Positions 33,235 through 41,598 of a stretch of 64,000 nt of DNA are shown here, one piece after another; within the stretch, counting starts at the first letter, position 1, and each line of letters opens with the position of its first letter. Location of the stretch: contig JADJVH010000013.1 in assembly GCA_016716665.1 (NCBI GenBank), forward strand, positions 62,001 to 126,000, in the 5' to 3' direction. Below the pieces are notes generated by a model. The model saw nothing but the letters and a program-made list of their open reading frames with translations. It did no database searches and was not told the DNA's origin. The stretch is from Candidatus Opimibacter iunctus. GTDB taxonomy: Bacteria; Bacteroidota; Bacteroidia; Chitinophagales; Saprospiraceae. Position numbers and translations under genes: made by a program.

Positions 33235-36200
33235 TTAGAGCTCCCCGATATACTCATTTAACGAACCATCCTTCTCCAGCTCCAGTTTCTTCTTCAACCT
33301 GTACTTACTCTGTTCCACCCCATTGACCGTGATATTCAGGATAGCAGCGATCTCGGTATTGGAAAATCCCATCCTTATAAAGCAACATAACCGGCTTTCG
33401 GTAGCCGAGATATGCGGATGCCTGAGGTGGAGCTTATGGACAAAGTCCTGGTGGACCTGATTAAAGGTGAGCTGAAACTCATCCCAGTAGTTTTTCTGGG
33501 TCAGTTCGTTTTCGATGGATCTGGTCAGGCGGTGCAACTCCCGGGACTTGGGCTGATGTTCATCCGTTTCAATCTTCCGGATTTCTCCCTTGAGGTCCTC
33601 GAGAAACTGGTTTTTATGCGCGCTCTGCAGGACGGAGGCGCTGAGCTGGGCCTGTTTATTCAGGATGTCCTTCTCCAGGTTTTCATTCTGTAAGCGCAGG
33701 ATTTCTTGTTCTGCCGCCATGGCATGCTGCCGAAACCTGAGCTTTTGTCGGTTCAGCAGGAATTGGATCATCCCCAGTACCACTATAACACCAGCACCTA
33801 TCGTCGCCAAAATGAACCACCAGGTGGTCCAGAACGGTGGCGAGACAATGATCTTCAAAGTGCGGGGAGCCGTATTCCATGCTCCATCACTATTGGAAGC
33901 CTTTACTTCAAGGATATACTCACCGCCGGGCAATGAAGAATAGTTTGCAAAACGCTGTTTGGGCCCCACGAACCGCCAGGTAGTATCAAACCCCATAAGA
34001 CGGTAAGCAAATTGGTTTTTGTCAGGTTGAGAATAATCGGTGGTCGTGAAGCTGAACTGTATCCCTTTGTCCAGGTAGGAGAACCGAACAATTGTTGTAG
34101 AATCATTGAGCGGACCGGAAAGGATAGTCCTGCCTTCAAACAAGCCAATAGGGATGGATTGGTTGGAGAGACTGAATTCTGTAAAGACAACTTTAGGTGC
34201 ACTGGTATTTTCGCGCACCTGGTCAGGCAGGATGAAAGAATAACCATTAGTACTGCCCAGGATCAAGCGCCCGTCATTCAGCCTCAGTGCGGCACCGGGA
34301 TTGTACTGGTTGTTTTCGAGAAACGGCTCCGACCCTACTTTGATAAACCGACCCTCCTTTTTGTTCCATCGCACGATCCCTGCCTGAGTGGTGATCCATA
34401 GGTATCCTTGCGGACCCTGTACAATACTATTGATCATATTGGAAGGCAGGCCATCTTCAACCGAATAAGCGTGAAATGTTTCATTGGCGGGTTGGTATGC
34501 ATTGAGTCCGGCGTTTTCTGTTCCGATCCATATCGTGCCCTCATCATCCTGGTAGAGGCACCGGATTTTTTCACTTGAGAGGCTGAGCGTGTCGTGAGCA
34601 TTATGGTGATATTGAGTGATATGGAATGGGGTAGTGGAATGATCGATTCGGCTCAGGCCATTATTTTCTGTGGCAATCCAAAGCCATGGGCGGGTTTTGT
34701 CAAGTAAGATGTCAATGACCTGAGTCCCGGAGATGCTGTTTTTATTATTCGGATCAGGTTGAAAACGCATAAATGTGTTTTGACCCGGTTTCAGATAACT
34801 AACCCCTGCACCTAATGTACCTATCCACAAGCCTCCATCTGGTGCAAGTTCAAGATCCCAGACATTGTTATGACTCAGACTTGTCAGGTCACCCGCTATA
34901 TTTTGAAATTGCTTCACGATCCCTGCACCTGGTTTATACAGATACAATCCTCGGGCAAATGTCCCAAGCCAAAGGTTGCCATCGGGAAGTGAAACCAGGC
35001 TCGTGATCACATTCAGGCCTGGTGGATGATTAGCCGATTTTTCAATGGAGACCAGCCGTACAGGATTCTTTCGCACATCCAATTGAAACAACCCACCGCC
35101 ATCGGTGCCCAGCCAGACATTCCCATCCTTGTCCTGGTCGAGGCAGAGGACAGAGCGTAGGCCCTCCAGTCTTTCCAGCGCATACTGCCGGTCCATGACG
35201 AATGGAGGGAAGATAGTTTTATGCAGATTAATACCACCATTGAAGGTGCCTATCCATAGATTATTGGACGAATCAAACATCAGGTCGTACAGCGCGTCTG
35301 AATTGAGCGAGTTGAGAAACGCTGGTTGGTATCCGTAATGCTTCCATTCATCCGTCGATGGATCAAAATAATTAAGGCCACCTCCATCTGTTGCGATCCA
35401 TAATTTTCCATGTGCATCGGGTACCAGGTCTGTGATCCTTCTATTGCTCAGTCCTGCACCGGTCTGCGGATTGGGTAGAAACCGGTCAATGACCTTGAGC
35501 TGTTGCAAATCAATCTCATACAAGCCGCTGCCTTCCGTGCCGACCCAGAGATTGCCATTGGTGCCCAGGCAAAGCGATTTAGCGAATCCATCCATGTCAT
35601 TCCCATCATCGCTATGTATGGTGTGCAAAGAATCTGTTGACCAGTCAAACAAACTGATCCCCTTGCCTGCTGTTCCGATCCATATCCGACCACTGGGATC
35701 TTCCTGAAAATCAAAAACAAAATCATTGTTGAGCCTCCTGTTGTCTGGCGCACACGTCGTGCAGAAATGCGCGATCTTTTTATACTCCCGGTCAAACACA
35801 ATCGTACCGGCGTTGTAGGTACCAAGCCAAAGATTCCCCCGGCTATCCTGGAATATGGATCTCACCGTTATGGTATTCCAGTCAACAGTGTTGTCTTCTT
35901 TAAAAGGGAAACGAAGAAACCTCCCCGTAGTTCTTTCCAACACGCTGACACCACCATTGAGATGGCCTATCCAGATATTACCCGCCTCATCATTCCATAG
36001 CGTCAGTATGGATTGACTTTTGATTGCATATGGATTCTTAGGATCCGGCAGGAATACCTTAAACTCATATCCATCAAACCGGTTCAGTCCAAACCGGGTA
36101 CCTGCCCAGATCATCCCCAATTGATCTTCGAGCAAGGCATGTACCGTGGTGTAGGACAGACCATCATCCACGGTCAGGTGATCAAACGAAAAAGTCGATG

Positions 36201-36288
36201 CATTCCGCTGACCGGCCACATGTCCACACAGTATCAACAGGCTGAAGAGGCTTGGAAGGTAAAGGGAAGTAGGGCGCGATCTGGTCAT
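33235..36288 (-). CDS. Membrane-anchored beta-propeller/LuxR-type regulator
   Basis: This 1017-residue protein has a signal peptide and about 14 two-component-regulator propeller repeats (WIGTxxGGL-type motifs) over residues 30-690. A Y_Y_Y domain (about 730-805) ends in LPGGEYILEVKASNSDG, followed by one transmembrane segment (about 818-844), a coiled coil (845-900) and a C-terminal LuxR-type helix-turn-helix (about 957-1005, with ISATESRLCCFIRMGFSNTE). There is no histidine kinase or receiver domain, so it is not a classical hybrid two-component system. I infer that it senses a glycan in the periplasm and binds DNA while tethered to the membrane, controlling the adjacent operon. Confidence 0.9.
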   Translation of the reverse strand: MTRSRPTSLYLPSLFSLLILCGHVAGQRNASTFSFDHLTVDDGLSYTTVHALLEDQLGMIWAGTRFGLNRFDGYEFKVFLPDPKNPYAIKSQSILTLWNDEAGNIWIGHLNGGVSVLERTTGRFLRFPFKEDNTVDWNTITVRSIFQDSRGNLWLGTYNAGTIVFDREYKKIAHFCTTCAPDNRRLNNDFVFDFQEDPSGRIWIGTAGKGISLFDWSTDSLHTIHSDDGNDMDGFAKSLCLGTNGNLWVGTEGSGLYEIDLQQLKVIDRFLPNPQTGAGLSNRRITDLVPDAHGKLWIATDGGGLNYFDPSTDEWKHYGYQPAFLNSLNSDALYDLMFDSSNNLWIGTFNGGINLHKTIFPPFVMDRQYALERLEGLRSVLCLDQDKDGNVWLGTDGGGLFQLDVRKNPVRLVSIEKSANHPPGLNVITSLVSLPDGNLWLGTFARGLYLYKPGAGIVKQFQNIAGDLTSLSHNNVWDLELAPDGGLWIGTLGAGVSYLKPGQNTFMRFQPDPNNKNSISGTQVIDILLDKTRPWLWIATENNGLSRIDHSTTPFHITQYHHNAHDTLSLSSEKIRCLYQDDEGTIWIGTENAGLNAYQPANETFHAYSVEDGLPSNMINSIVQGPQGYLWITTQAGIVRWNKKEGRFIKVGSEPFLENNQYNPGAALRLNDGRLILGSTNGYSFILPDQVRENTSAPKVVFTEFSLSNQSIPIGLFEGRTILSGPLNDSTTIVRFSYLDKGIQFSFTTTDYSQPDKNQFAYRLMGFDTTWRFVGPKQRFANYSSLPGGEYILEVKASNSDGAWNTAPRTLKIIVSPPFWTTWWFILATIGAGVIVVLGMIQFLLNRQKLRFRQHAMAAEQEILRLQNENLEKDILNKQAQLSASVLQSAHKNQFLEDLKGEIRKIETDEHQPKSRELHRLTRSIENELTQKNYWDEFQLTFNQVHQDFVHKLHLRHPHISATESRLCCFIRMGFSNTEIAAILNITVNGVEQSKYRLKKKLELEKDGSLNEYIGEL

Positions 36289-36408
36289 AATTGCCTCGGG
36301 TCACTATCGTTGTATCGAGGGGGAAAATAGGGGATTTTGGTGGGATGGGGAGAGGGGTTTGACAGATAGATCAAGTCCGAAAGAGGAGGTCATGTGTTTT
36401 CGAGAACT

Positions 36409-36567
36409 GTGAGTTGTGAGCTGTGAGTTGTGAGTATGTCACGAGTCAGACGTGAGAGTAAGTGGCGAGAGTAAGTTGTCAGAGTATGTGGCGAGAGTCA
36501 GTCGTGAGTGACAAATTAAATTCTCTGGCAGCTGGCAGCTGGTAGCTAAACGCTGATAGCTGACAGC
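36409..36567. repeat. Composite array: GTGAGTT heptamers, 13-mers, TGRYRGC heptamers
   Basis: GTGAGTT-type heptamers at 36409-36436 are followed by four 13-base units (AGAGTAAGTGGCG type) at 36455-36506 and TGRYRGC-type heptamers at 36526-36567. The last heptamer ends exactly where the O-methyltransferase stop codon starts (36568), the same junction as at fumC. Confidence 0.8.
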
Positions 36568-37203
36568 TCAAACCCTCCTCGCTACACTCAATCCGTCCCG
36601 GATTGGCAACATGAGGACCTCCACCCTCGGATCCCTATACAACATCTCATTGTACTTATGTATCACCCGCGCATCCACATCACTCCGGTCATAGACCACC
36701 TTGCCACTCCAGAGGACATTGTCTGAGAGAATCAATCCACCCGGACGGACATGATCAATGATGGCTTCGTAGTACTCAGCATACTCTTGCTTGTTGGCAT
36801 CGATAAAGACCAGGTCCCAGGTCTCGGTCCTTTGTGACAAGAGTGCCTGTGCTTTCCCCATGAGACTTTCCACACGATCCGTCACCCCGGCCATAGCAAG
36901 ATGTTTCTTGATCAGGAATGCATATTCCGGATTCGCTTCGATCGTGACTACCTTACTTTCTGCTGAAGGGCTTAAACCACGCACGAGGCAAATAGTCCCA
37001 TAGCCTGTGAACGTCCCAATCTCCAGCACATTCCTTGCCTGCAGCAAAGAAGTCATCAATGTCAGGAAGGCCCCTTGCACCCGGCCACTCAGCATCTGAG
37101 GCGCAATGGTATGCAGGTGCGTAGACCGCTCTACTTCATGGAGCACAGGGTCATGTACATTGCTGTAGTCGTCAGTATATTTTTGTATTTCAGTGGCGAG
37201 CAT
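36568..37203 (-). CDS. Class I SAM-dependent O-methyltransferase (CCoAOMT-like)
   Basis: This 211-residue cytoplasmic methyltransferase is related to caffeoyl-CoA/catechol O-methyltransferases. SAM-binding motif I is VLEIGTFTGYGTICL, followed by VVTIEANPEY and the metal-binding DLVFIDANKQEY and LILSDNVLWSG. I start at the ATG at 37203 (MLATEIQKYTDDY); the longer open frame upstream is the 3' end of the transporter gene in another frame. It overlaps that gene by 14 bases, so co-expression is likely. The substrate is unknown. Confidence 0.9.
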   Translation of the reverse strand: MLATEIQKYTDDYSNVHDPVLHEVERSTHLHTIAPQMLSGRVQGAFLTLMTSLLQARNVLEIGTFTGYGTICLVRGLSPSAESKVVTIEANPEYAFLIKKHLAMAGVTDRVESLMGKAQALLSQRTETWDLVFIDANKQEYAEYYEAIIDHVRPGGLILSDNVLWSGKVVYDRSDVDARVIHKYNEMLYRDPRVEVLMLPIRDGLSVARRV

Positions 37204-38071
37204 AACGGTTTTGCCAGATAGGGTGAATGATGACAGAGGCAAGGATGATGCTTGCCCCGATATAGAATGAAGTATTGAGTTCTTTTCGGTCGTTGAGCAG
37301 TAGCAGGGCCATGAAGATTCCATACACGGGTTCGAGATTGATGACCATGATGGAATCATAAGCGGTTACGGATCTCACGGCACGTGTGCAAAGTACCCAG
37401 GCTACACATGTGCAGAGTAGTCCCAGTATAAGGAGATACACCAGGTCTGTGGCATCCGGCCAGAATTGATCAACGCCAAAAATTAATTGCTCACCACCAA
37501 GCCATACGCACATCGTCAGCCAGGCTCCGGCCATCTGCATCATGGTCATGTGCTCTGCATCTACTTCCATGATCCATTTCTTCTCAAGGCTGGAAAAGAT
37601 GGCGAGTATGAGCGAAGATGCTATGCCCAGGATGATACCTGACAGGATATCTCCTTCAGCCCGACCGGCAATCAATACGATACCGGGAATGACCATCAGG
37701 CCAAATACCACTTCATGTCTGACGAGCGGACGACCGGTGATCCATGGCTCTATCCATGCCGTGAAAAATGAAATGGTGGCAAAGCAGATCAGCGCCGTTG
37801 AGGCATTGGCGAGTTTGATCGAACCAAAGAAGCAAATCCAGTGAATACCCACCATTGCTCCAAGCAGGTAGATTTTTTTTCGATCAAGGACAGATGCTTT
37901 GTTAAACCGTCGTCTGAGCAAGAGGTAAAAGGCTATACCCAGCCCGGCTATAAGCGTCCGCCACCATACTAACACGCTGGCTGACAGGGAGATGAGATCC
38001 CCCAGGATAGCCGTACCGGCAAGCAGCATCACCGCAATATGGAGATCGATGTAGGCCCTTTTTAAACTCAC
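37190..38071 (-). CDS. EamA/DMT-family transporter
   Basis: This inner-membrane protein of about 293 residues has ten predicted helices in two EamA repeats, for example LHIAVMLLAGTAILGDLI at the start and MVINLEPVYGIFMALLLLND in the second repeat. EamA proteins export metabolites such as amino acids; no substrate can be assigned. I chose the GTG at 38071 because it lies just before the first helix; a GTG at 38107 is the alternative. The end overlaps the O-methyltransferase start. Confidence 0.85.
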   Translation of the reverse strand: MSLKRAYIDLHIAVMLLAGTAILGDLISLSASVLVWWRTLIAGLGIAFYLLLRRRFNKASVLDRKKIYLLGAMVGIHWICFFGSIKLANASTALICFATISFFTAWIEPWITGRPLVRHEVVFGLMVIPGIVLIAGRAEGDILSGIILGIASSLILAIFSSLEKKWIMEVDAEHMTMMQMAGAWLTMCVWLGGEQLIFGVDQFWPDATDLVYLLILGLLCTCVAWVLCTRAVRSVTAYDSIMVINLEPVYGIFMALLLLNDRKELNTSFYIGASIILASVIIHPIWQNRYARH

Positions 38072-38150
38072 CGGAGGAATTGTTGTTATCTTCGCACAAG
38101 TATACACAAATAGGCAAGATCCTGTCGTTTACTCAACCAATCCTCTGTAC

Positions 38151-38627
38151 ATGTCCATTCATATCGGCGATATAGCCCCTCCGTTTTCTCTGTATTCATC
38201 TGAAAAGCAACTCGTCAATCTTTCTGACTTTAAAGGAAGGAAAGTTGTACTGCTGTTTTTTCCACTCGCCTTTACGAGCACATGTACAAAGGAGATGTGC
38301 TCTACCCGCGATGATATCGAGATGTATAATGCCCTCGATACCGAAGTACTCGGGATATCGATCGACACACCACAAAGCCTTGCCAGGTATAAGCAGGATC
38401 TCGGGCTCAATTTTACATTACTCTCAGATTTCAACAAGGAGACCATACGGGCTTATGATGCAGTATATGAGCAATTCGGCCACAATATGCGTGGCGTAGG
38501 AAAGCGAGCCGCTTTTGTCATAGATGGCCAGGGTATAGTCCGTTACGCAGAGGTACTGGAAAATGCAGGAAATCTGCCGGATTTTGAGGCTATTCAAAAT
38601 GCACTTCGTAACTTTCAGACAACATAA
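38151..38627 (+). CDS. Peroxiredoxin (AhpC/TSA family)
   Basis: This 158-residue thiol peroxidase has the active site FPLAFTSTCTKEMC around residue 40-50, with the peroxidatic Cys in TSTCTKE and a second Cys four residues on. The arrangement resembles the AhpE/BCP-like group. It reduces peroxides in the cytoplasm. The spacer to the divergent EamA gene contains TATCTTCG at 38087-38094, close to a -7 element. The 3' end of the gene contains the clpS promoter. Confidence 0.9.
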   Translation: MSIHIGDIAPPFSLYSSEKQLVNLSDFKGRKVVLLFFPLAFTSTCTKEMCSTRDDIEMYNALDTEVLGISIDTPQSLARYKQDLGLNFTLLSDFNKETIRAYDAVYEQFGHNMRGVGKRAAFVIDGQGIVRYAEVLENAGNLPDFEAIQNALRNFQTT

Positions 38628-38636
38628 TTACCTTTG
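38606..38636 (+). promoter_or_regulatory. Candidate clpS-aat promoter
   Basis: TACCTTTG at 38629-38636 exactly matches TAnnTTTG, with TTCG about 20 bases upstream (38605-38608). It overlaps the last codons of the peroxiredoxin gene and gives a leader of about 30 bases before the clpS ATG. Confidence 0.5.
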
Positions 38637-38670
38637 CATCATTATCTATCACCACTTAAACCCATCTCCC

Positions 38671-38976
38671 ATGTTGTACGATAGCCTTTCCAAAGAACAG
38701 GAGGACATACTCGTTGAAGAGTTGACCACAGATGGTGAACAAACCCAGCTCATCGTTCTCAATGATGACTATAACACATTTGACTGGGTCATTGAATGCT
38801 TCATGGAGGTGCTCAATCATACCAGTGAACAATCCGAGCAACTCGCCTGGATCGTCCATACCAAAGGCCGCGCCAGCGTCAAGCTCGGCACACTCGAAGA
38901 ATTGAAACCCTACAAGGATGCCTTGACAGACAGGGGACTCAATGCGATCATCGAACACGAGAAAGTGAACAGGTGA
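38671..38976 (+). CDS. clpS: ATP-dependent Clp protease adaptor ClpS
   Basis: This 101-residue adaptor delivers N-degron substrates to ClpAP-type proteases. The binding-pocket segment LIVLNDDYNTFDWVIECF and the following AWIVHTKGRASVKLG match ClpS well. I start at the ATG at 38671 because the longer frame overlaps the peroxiredoxin gene. It lies 10 bases upstream of aat, which makes the substrate tags that ClpS recognises, so the two form a functional unit. Confidence 0.92.
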   Translation: MLYDSLSKEQEDILVEELTTDGEQTQLIVLNDDYNTFDWVIECFMEVLNHTSEQSEQLAWIVHTKGRASVKLGTLEELKPYKDALTDRGLNAIIEHEKVNR

Positions 38977-38986
38977 TCTCCAGCAG

Positions 38987-39670
38987 ATGCCTGTATTTGC
39001 CCTTGATGACGAACTGATTTTTCCACATCCTTCCCTTCGTGAACCTGATGGCCTCATGGCTGTCGGTGGTGATTTATCTCCGCAACGATTGTTACTGGCC
39101 TACCGATGGGGTATCTTTCCATGGTATCACGAAGGCCAACCCATTCTTTGGTGGTGGCTTGCACCCAGGCTCATGGTCAGGCCTGAAGATGTACACGTAT
39201 CCCATTCGGTGCGAAATGTGATCAATAAGAAAAAATTTGCGGTGACATTCGACAGTGATTTCACAACGGTCATGAAGCGGTGCGGCTCTGTCAACCGGGC
39301 AGGGCAGGAAGGCACGTGGATCATGCCGGAGATGATTGATGCCTATACCTCACTGCATCAGCTTGGTTATGCGCATTCAGTAGAAGTGTGGGAAGGCGAC
39401 CAACTCGTTGGTGGGTTGTATGGTATTGCCCTCGGCCGTATTTTTTTTGGAGAAAGTATGTTTGCTGAGAGCCCCAATGCCTCAAAAGTTGGATTTGTAT
39501 TTTTTGCACAACATCTCGCTTCACTTGGATTCCTGTGGATCGATTGCCAGCAGGATACACCGCATATGCGATCCCTCGGAGCAGACCTTGTGGAGGAAGA
39601 AGATTTCATGCATATCCTTCGCGAAAATCAACTTCATATGATGAATCATAAACCCACGACACTTTTGTAA
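38987..39670 (+). CDS. aat: Leucyl/phenylalanyl-tRNA-protein transferase
   Basis: This 227-residue enzyme adds Leu or Phe from charged tRNA to proteins with N-terminal Arg or Lys. Family motifs are visible: FPHPSLREPDGLMAVGGDLS, FPWYHEGQPILWWW, GTWIMPEMIDAY, the GGLYGIALGRIFFGESMF core and DCQQDTPHMRSLGA. Two spots are unusual: the near-universal WWSPDPR is WWWLAPR, and the histidine-containing QxxTxHL reads QQDTPHM. The rest is intact, so I expect activity. It is coupled to clpS. Confidence 0.92.
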   Translation: MPVFALDDELIFPHPSLREPDGLMAVGGDLSPQRLLLAYRWGIFPWYHEGQPILWWWLAPRLMVRPEDVHVSHSVRNVINKKKFAVTFDSDFTTVMKRCGSVNRAGQEGTWIMPEMIDAYTSLHQLGYAHSVEVWEGDQLVGGLYGIALGRIFFGESMFAESPNASKVGFVFFAQHLASLGFLWIDCQQDTPHMRSLGADLVEEEDFMHILRENQLHMMNHKPTTLL

Positions 39671-39690
39671 AAAGGAGATCGTTCAGCGTA

Positions 39691-39765
39691 GCCTCTGGCT
39701 GCGCTATATAAATTCATTTGAAATCACGTCCTACTGAAAGTCAGTCTCAGCCGCCTCCTGGCGGC
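39691..39765. repeat. Small hairpins after aat
   Basis: AGCGTAGCC/GGCTGCGCT (loop TCT, about 39686-39706) and GCCGCC/GGCGGC (loop TCCT, 39750-39765) form compact hairpins. The second shares the TCCT loop of the hairpin family at 9718-9914 and 15929-15977. They lie between the converging aat and serA genes and could help to end transcripts. Confidence 0.5.
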
Positions 39766-39849
39766 ATGTACAAATCATTTCCTAGCTAAGCGCCAGTATC
39801 TTAATTTCCCTCTAAGATCCAGAATATAGACCTGAAGTCTTTTTAGGGG

Positions 39850-40809
39850 CTACTTCGAAAAATGACCGATTATCAACCCAGCTAACTCTCTCCCCACATT
39901 TTCCTGCGCTTCCACTGTAGAGCCCCCAACATGTGGCGTCAACGATATCCTGGGATGTGTGAGGATATCAGCACGTGGAGTTGGCTCGCCAACAAAAACA
40001 TCAATACCGGCCCCTCCAATCTGTCCCGAATTCAATCCCTCAATCAAAGCATCTTCATCAAACACACCGCCACGTGCTGTATTGATCAGGATAACCCCTT
40101 TTTTCAGGATAGCGAGTTCCTCTTTTCCGATGACAGGTTTATCTGCCTTAGGAATATGGATAGTGATGATATCCGATTGGCTCAGCAAGGTATTTATATC
40201 GGTAGTATGAATATCAACAGACAGGCTTTGTTGTGCGCCTGGAATAGTGATGACGATCTTCGCTTCTTTCACAAACGGATCGGAGGCTATTACATTCATC
40301 CCTAATCCTAAGGCAATACGAGCCACTTCCTGGCCGATACGCCCAAACCCAATAATCCCTATCGTTTTTCCGAGTAATTCATTGCCTTCACTGCATTGCT
40401 TCTTGAGCTTGGCAAATTCAGTATTGCCGGTCACCGGCATCGCCCTGTTAGCAAGATGCAATTGCCGCGCCAGGGTAAAGGCATGTGCAGTCACCAGTTC
40501 AGCGACTGATCTTGAGGAAGCTGCAGGAGTATTGTACACGCCAAGTCCTTTCTCTCTCGCATAGGTCACATCGATATTGTCCATCCCTACACCTCCACGC
40601 CCGATCACTTTGAGATTAGGACACGCATCAATCAATGGCTTCCGCACCTGCGTGGCGCTGCGTACAGTGATGGCATCAAAATTTTTCAATTCCGCTTCAA
40701 GCTCTTCAGCTTTATAGTGCGTCGTCACCACTTCAAAGCCCGCCGCTTCAAGCATGGCTTTACCTGTATCATCTATGCCGTCATTGGCCAGTATCCTGAT
40801 CTTGCTCAT
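39850..40809 (-). CDS. serA: D-3-phosphoglycerate dehydrogenase-type 2-hydroxyacid dehydrogenase
   Basis: This 319-residue NAD-dependent dehydrogenase is probably the first enzyme of serine synthesis. The Rossmann motif is IIGFGRIGQEVARIA. The catalytic residues are visible: Arg in NTARGGVFDEDAL, Glu in GIDVFVGEP and His in LTPHVGGSTVEAQ. The substrate-side segment NTPAASSRSVAELV is typical of SerA. It is the short form without the C-terminal ACT/ASB regulatory domains, so serine feedback is unlikely. A near-consensus -7 element lies upstream. Confidence 0.88.
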   Translation of the reverse strand: MSKIRILANDGIDDTGKAMLEAAGFEVVTTHYKAEELEAELKNFDAITVRSATQVRKPLIDACPNLKVIGRGGVGMDNIDVTYAREKGLGVYNTPAASSRSVAELVTAHAFTLARQLHLANRAMPVTGNTEFAKLKKQCSEGNELLGKTIGIIGFGRIGQEVARIALGLGMNVIASDPFVKEAKIVITIPGAQQSLSVDIHTTDINTLLSQSDIITIHIPKADKPVIGKEELAILKKGVILINTARGGVFDEDALIEGLNSGQIGGAGIDVFVGEPTPRADILTHPRISLTPHVGGSTVEAQENVGRELAGLIIGHFSK

Positions 40810-40850
40810 GGTATAGTTTATTGTATGAATATCAAATGGTATATCATGTG

Positions 40851-40858
40851 CAAAGATC
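40851..40858 (-). promoter_or_regulatory. Candidate -7 element of serA
   Basis: GATCTTTG on the minus strand is one base from TAnnTTTG and is placed about 42 bases before the ATG at 40809. No clear TTG is seen at the right distance, so this is tentative. Confidence 0.3.
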
Positions 40859-40864
40859 GTAATT

Positions 40865-41173
40865 CTATTTTTCCCCGGACTTCAATTTCTCAATCTCTTT
40901 ATCCTTAGCCTCAATTTCCTTCTTCAGTCGCTCAATCTCTTTATCCTTCGCCCCTTCAGCCTCTTTCACCCTTTCAGCCTCTTTCACCCCTTCAGCCTCT
41001 TTTGCCCCTTTATCCACAGAACTCCCTCCAACGATACTATGATAGAAATCCTTGATGATCTGCATTCCGTTTTCTCCCCGCACATACGCAGCCCCAAAGA
41101 ATACAGCTGGTACGAAGATGACCAGGAAAACGAAAAACCGCGCACATCCGGTGACTTTATATTTTGGTCCCAT
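40865..41173 (-). CDS. Small membrane protein with a KEAE repeat coiled coil
   Basis: I do not recognise this 102-residue protein. It has a basic N-terminus, one transmembrane helix (FFVFLVIFVPAVFFGAAYV, about 12-30) and then a highly charged tail. The tail holds short repeats (KEAEGV, KEAERV, KEAEGA) and a longer repeated unit AKDKEIERLKKEIE, forming a predicted coiled coil. The repeat DNA uses the same 9-base words (CCTTTCAG, CCTCTTTCA) as the intergenic array at 16036-16094, suggesting that the tail arose from or expanded by the same process. It is convergent with nothing and lies 55 bases upstream of serA on the same strand. Confidence 0.65.
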   Translation of the reverse strand: MGPKYKVTGCARFFVFLVIFVPAVFFGAAYVRGENGMQIIKDFYHSIVGGSSVDKGAKEAEGVKEAERVKEAEGAKDKEIERLKKEIEAKDKEIEKLKSGEK

Positions 41174-41336
41174 ACATAAATAATTTATTAGTGGATAGCA
41201 ATATACAATCTCTGGATTGATTATAGTCCGGTTTATTCGATTGGAAGCTATCCCTTATCGATTGATGACGCCACATCTGTTTCTAAATTGTCCTGACTCA
41301 CATTGTTTTAAAATCATCTCGAATAGGCACTAGTCT

Positions 41337-41481
41337 GTGACACGAAACTGTTTGAGCTGCCAGGACGGCCTCTTTGCGGCCATAAAGCAGCAAAGAGGTG
41401 CAAGTGAAACAGTGCCAGGCGAGACAGCAAACCAGGTCGCAAGCCTAATGCTCGAATGATTAAGCGAGTTTTTCGTGTCAC
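41337..41481. repeat. Inverted-repeat-bounded element with nested hairpins
   Basis: An 11-bp perfect inverted repeat (GTGACACGAAA 41337-41347, TTTCGTGTCAC 41471-41481) bounds 145 bases. Inside lie a second inverted repeat ACTGTTT/AAACAGT (41347-41353, 41407-41413) and, nested in that, a 9-bp stem CCTCTTTGC/GCAAAGAGG (41369-41377, 41390-41398). It could be a MITE-like element or a structured RNA. There is no transposase and no convincing coding content. The rest of 41174-41598 holds only a further hairpin. Confidence 0.6.
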
Positions 41482-41536
41482 TAGATTTGGTTGGTGAGCT
41501 GTAGCATATGGATGCGCGATAGCAGGTCGAACCATG

Positions 41537-41565
41537 GTTACTTTTTTAGCGATGAAAAAAGTAAC
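41537..41565 (-). terminator. 11-bp hairpin downstream of recG
   Basis: GTTACTTTTTT pairs with AAAAAAGTAAC across the 7-base loop AGCGATG, 34 bases after the recG stop. The T-rich arm lies inside the stem, so it is only a possible terminator. Confidence 0.5.
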
Positions 41566-41598
41566 ACGATACCCACGCCTCGTGCGCAACGAATCCCC

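Noticed and set aside
41314..41589. 91-codon minus-strand frame after recG
   Set aside because: It runs through the inverted-repeat element and the hairpin, and its sequence is low-complexity and basic, explained by the repeats.
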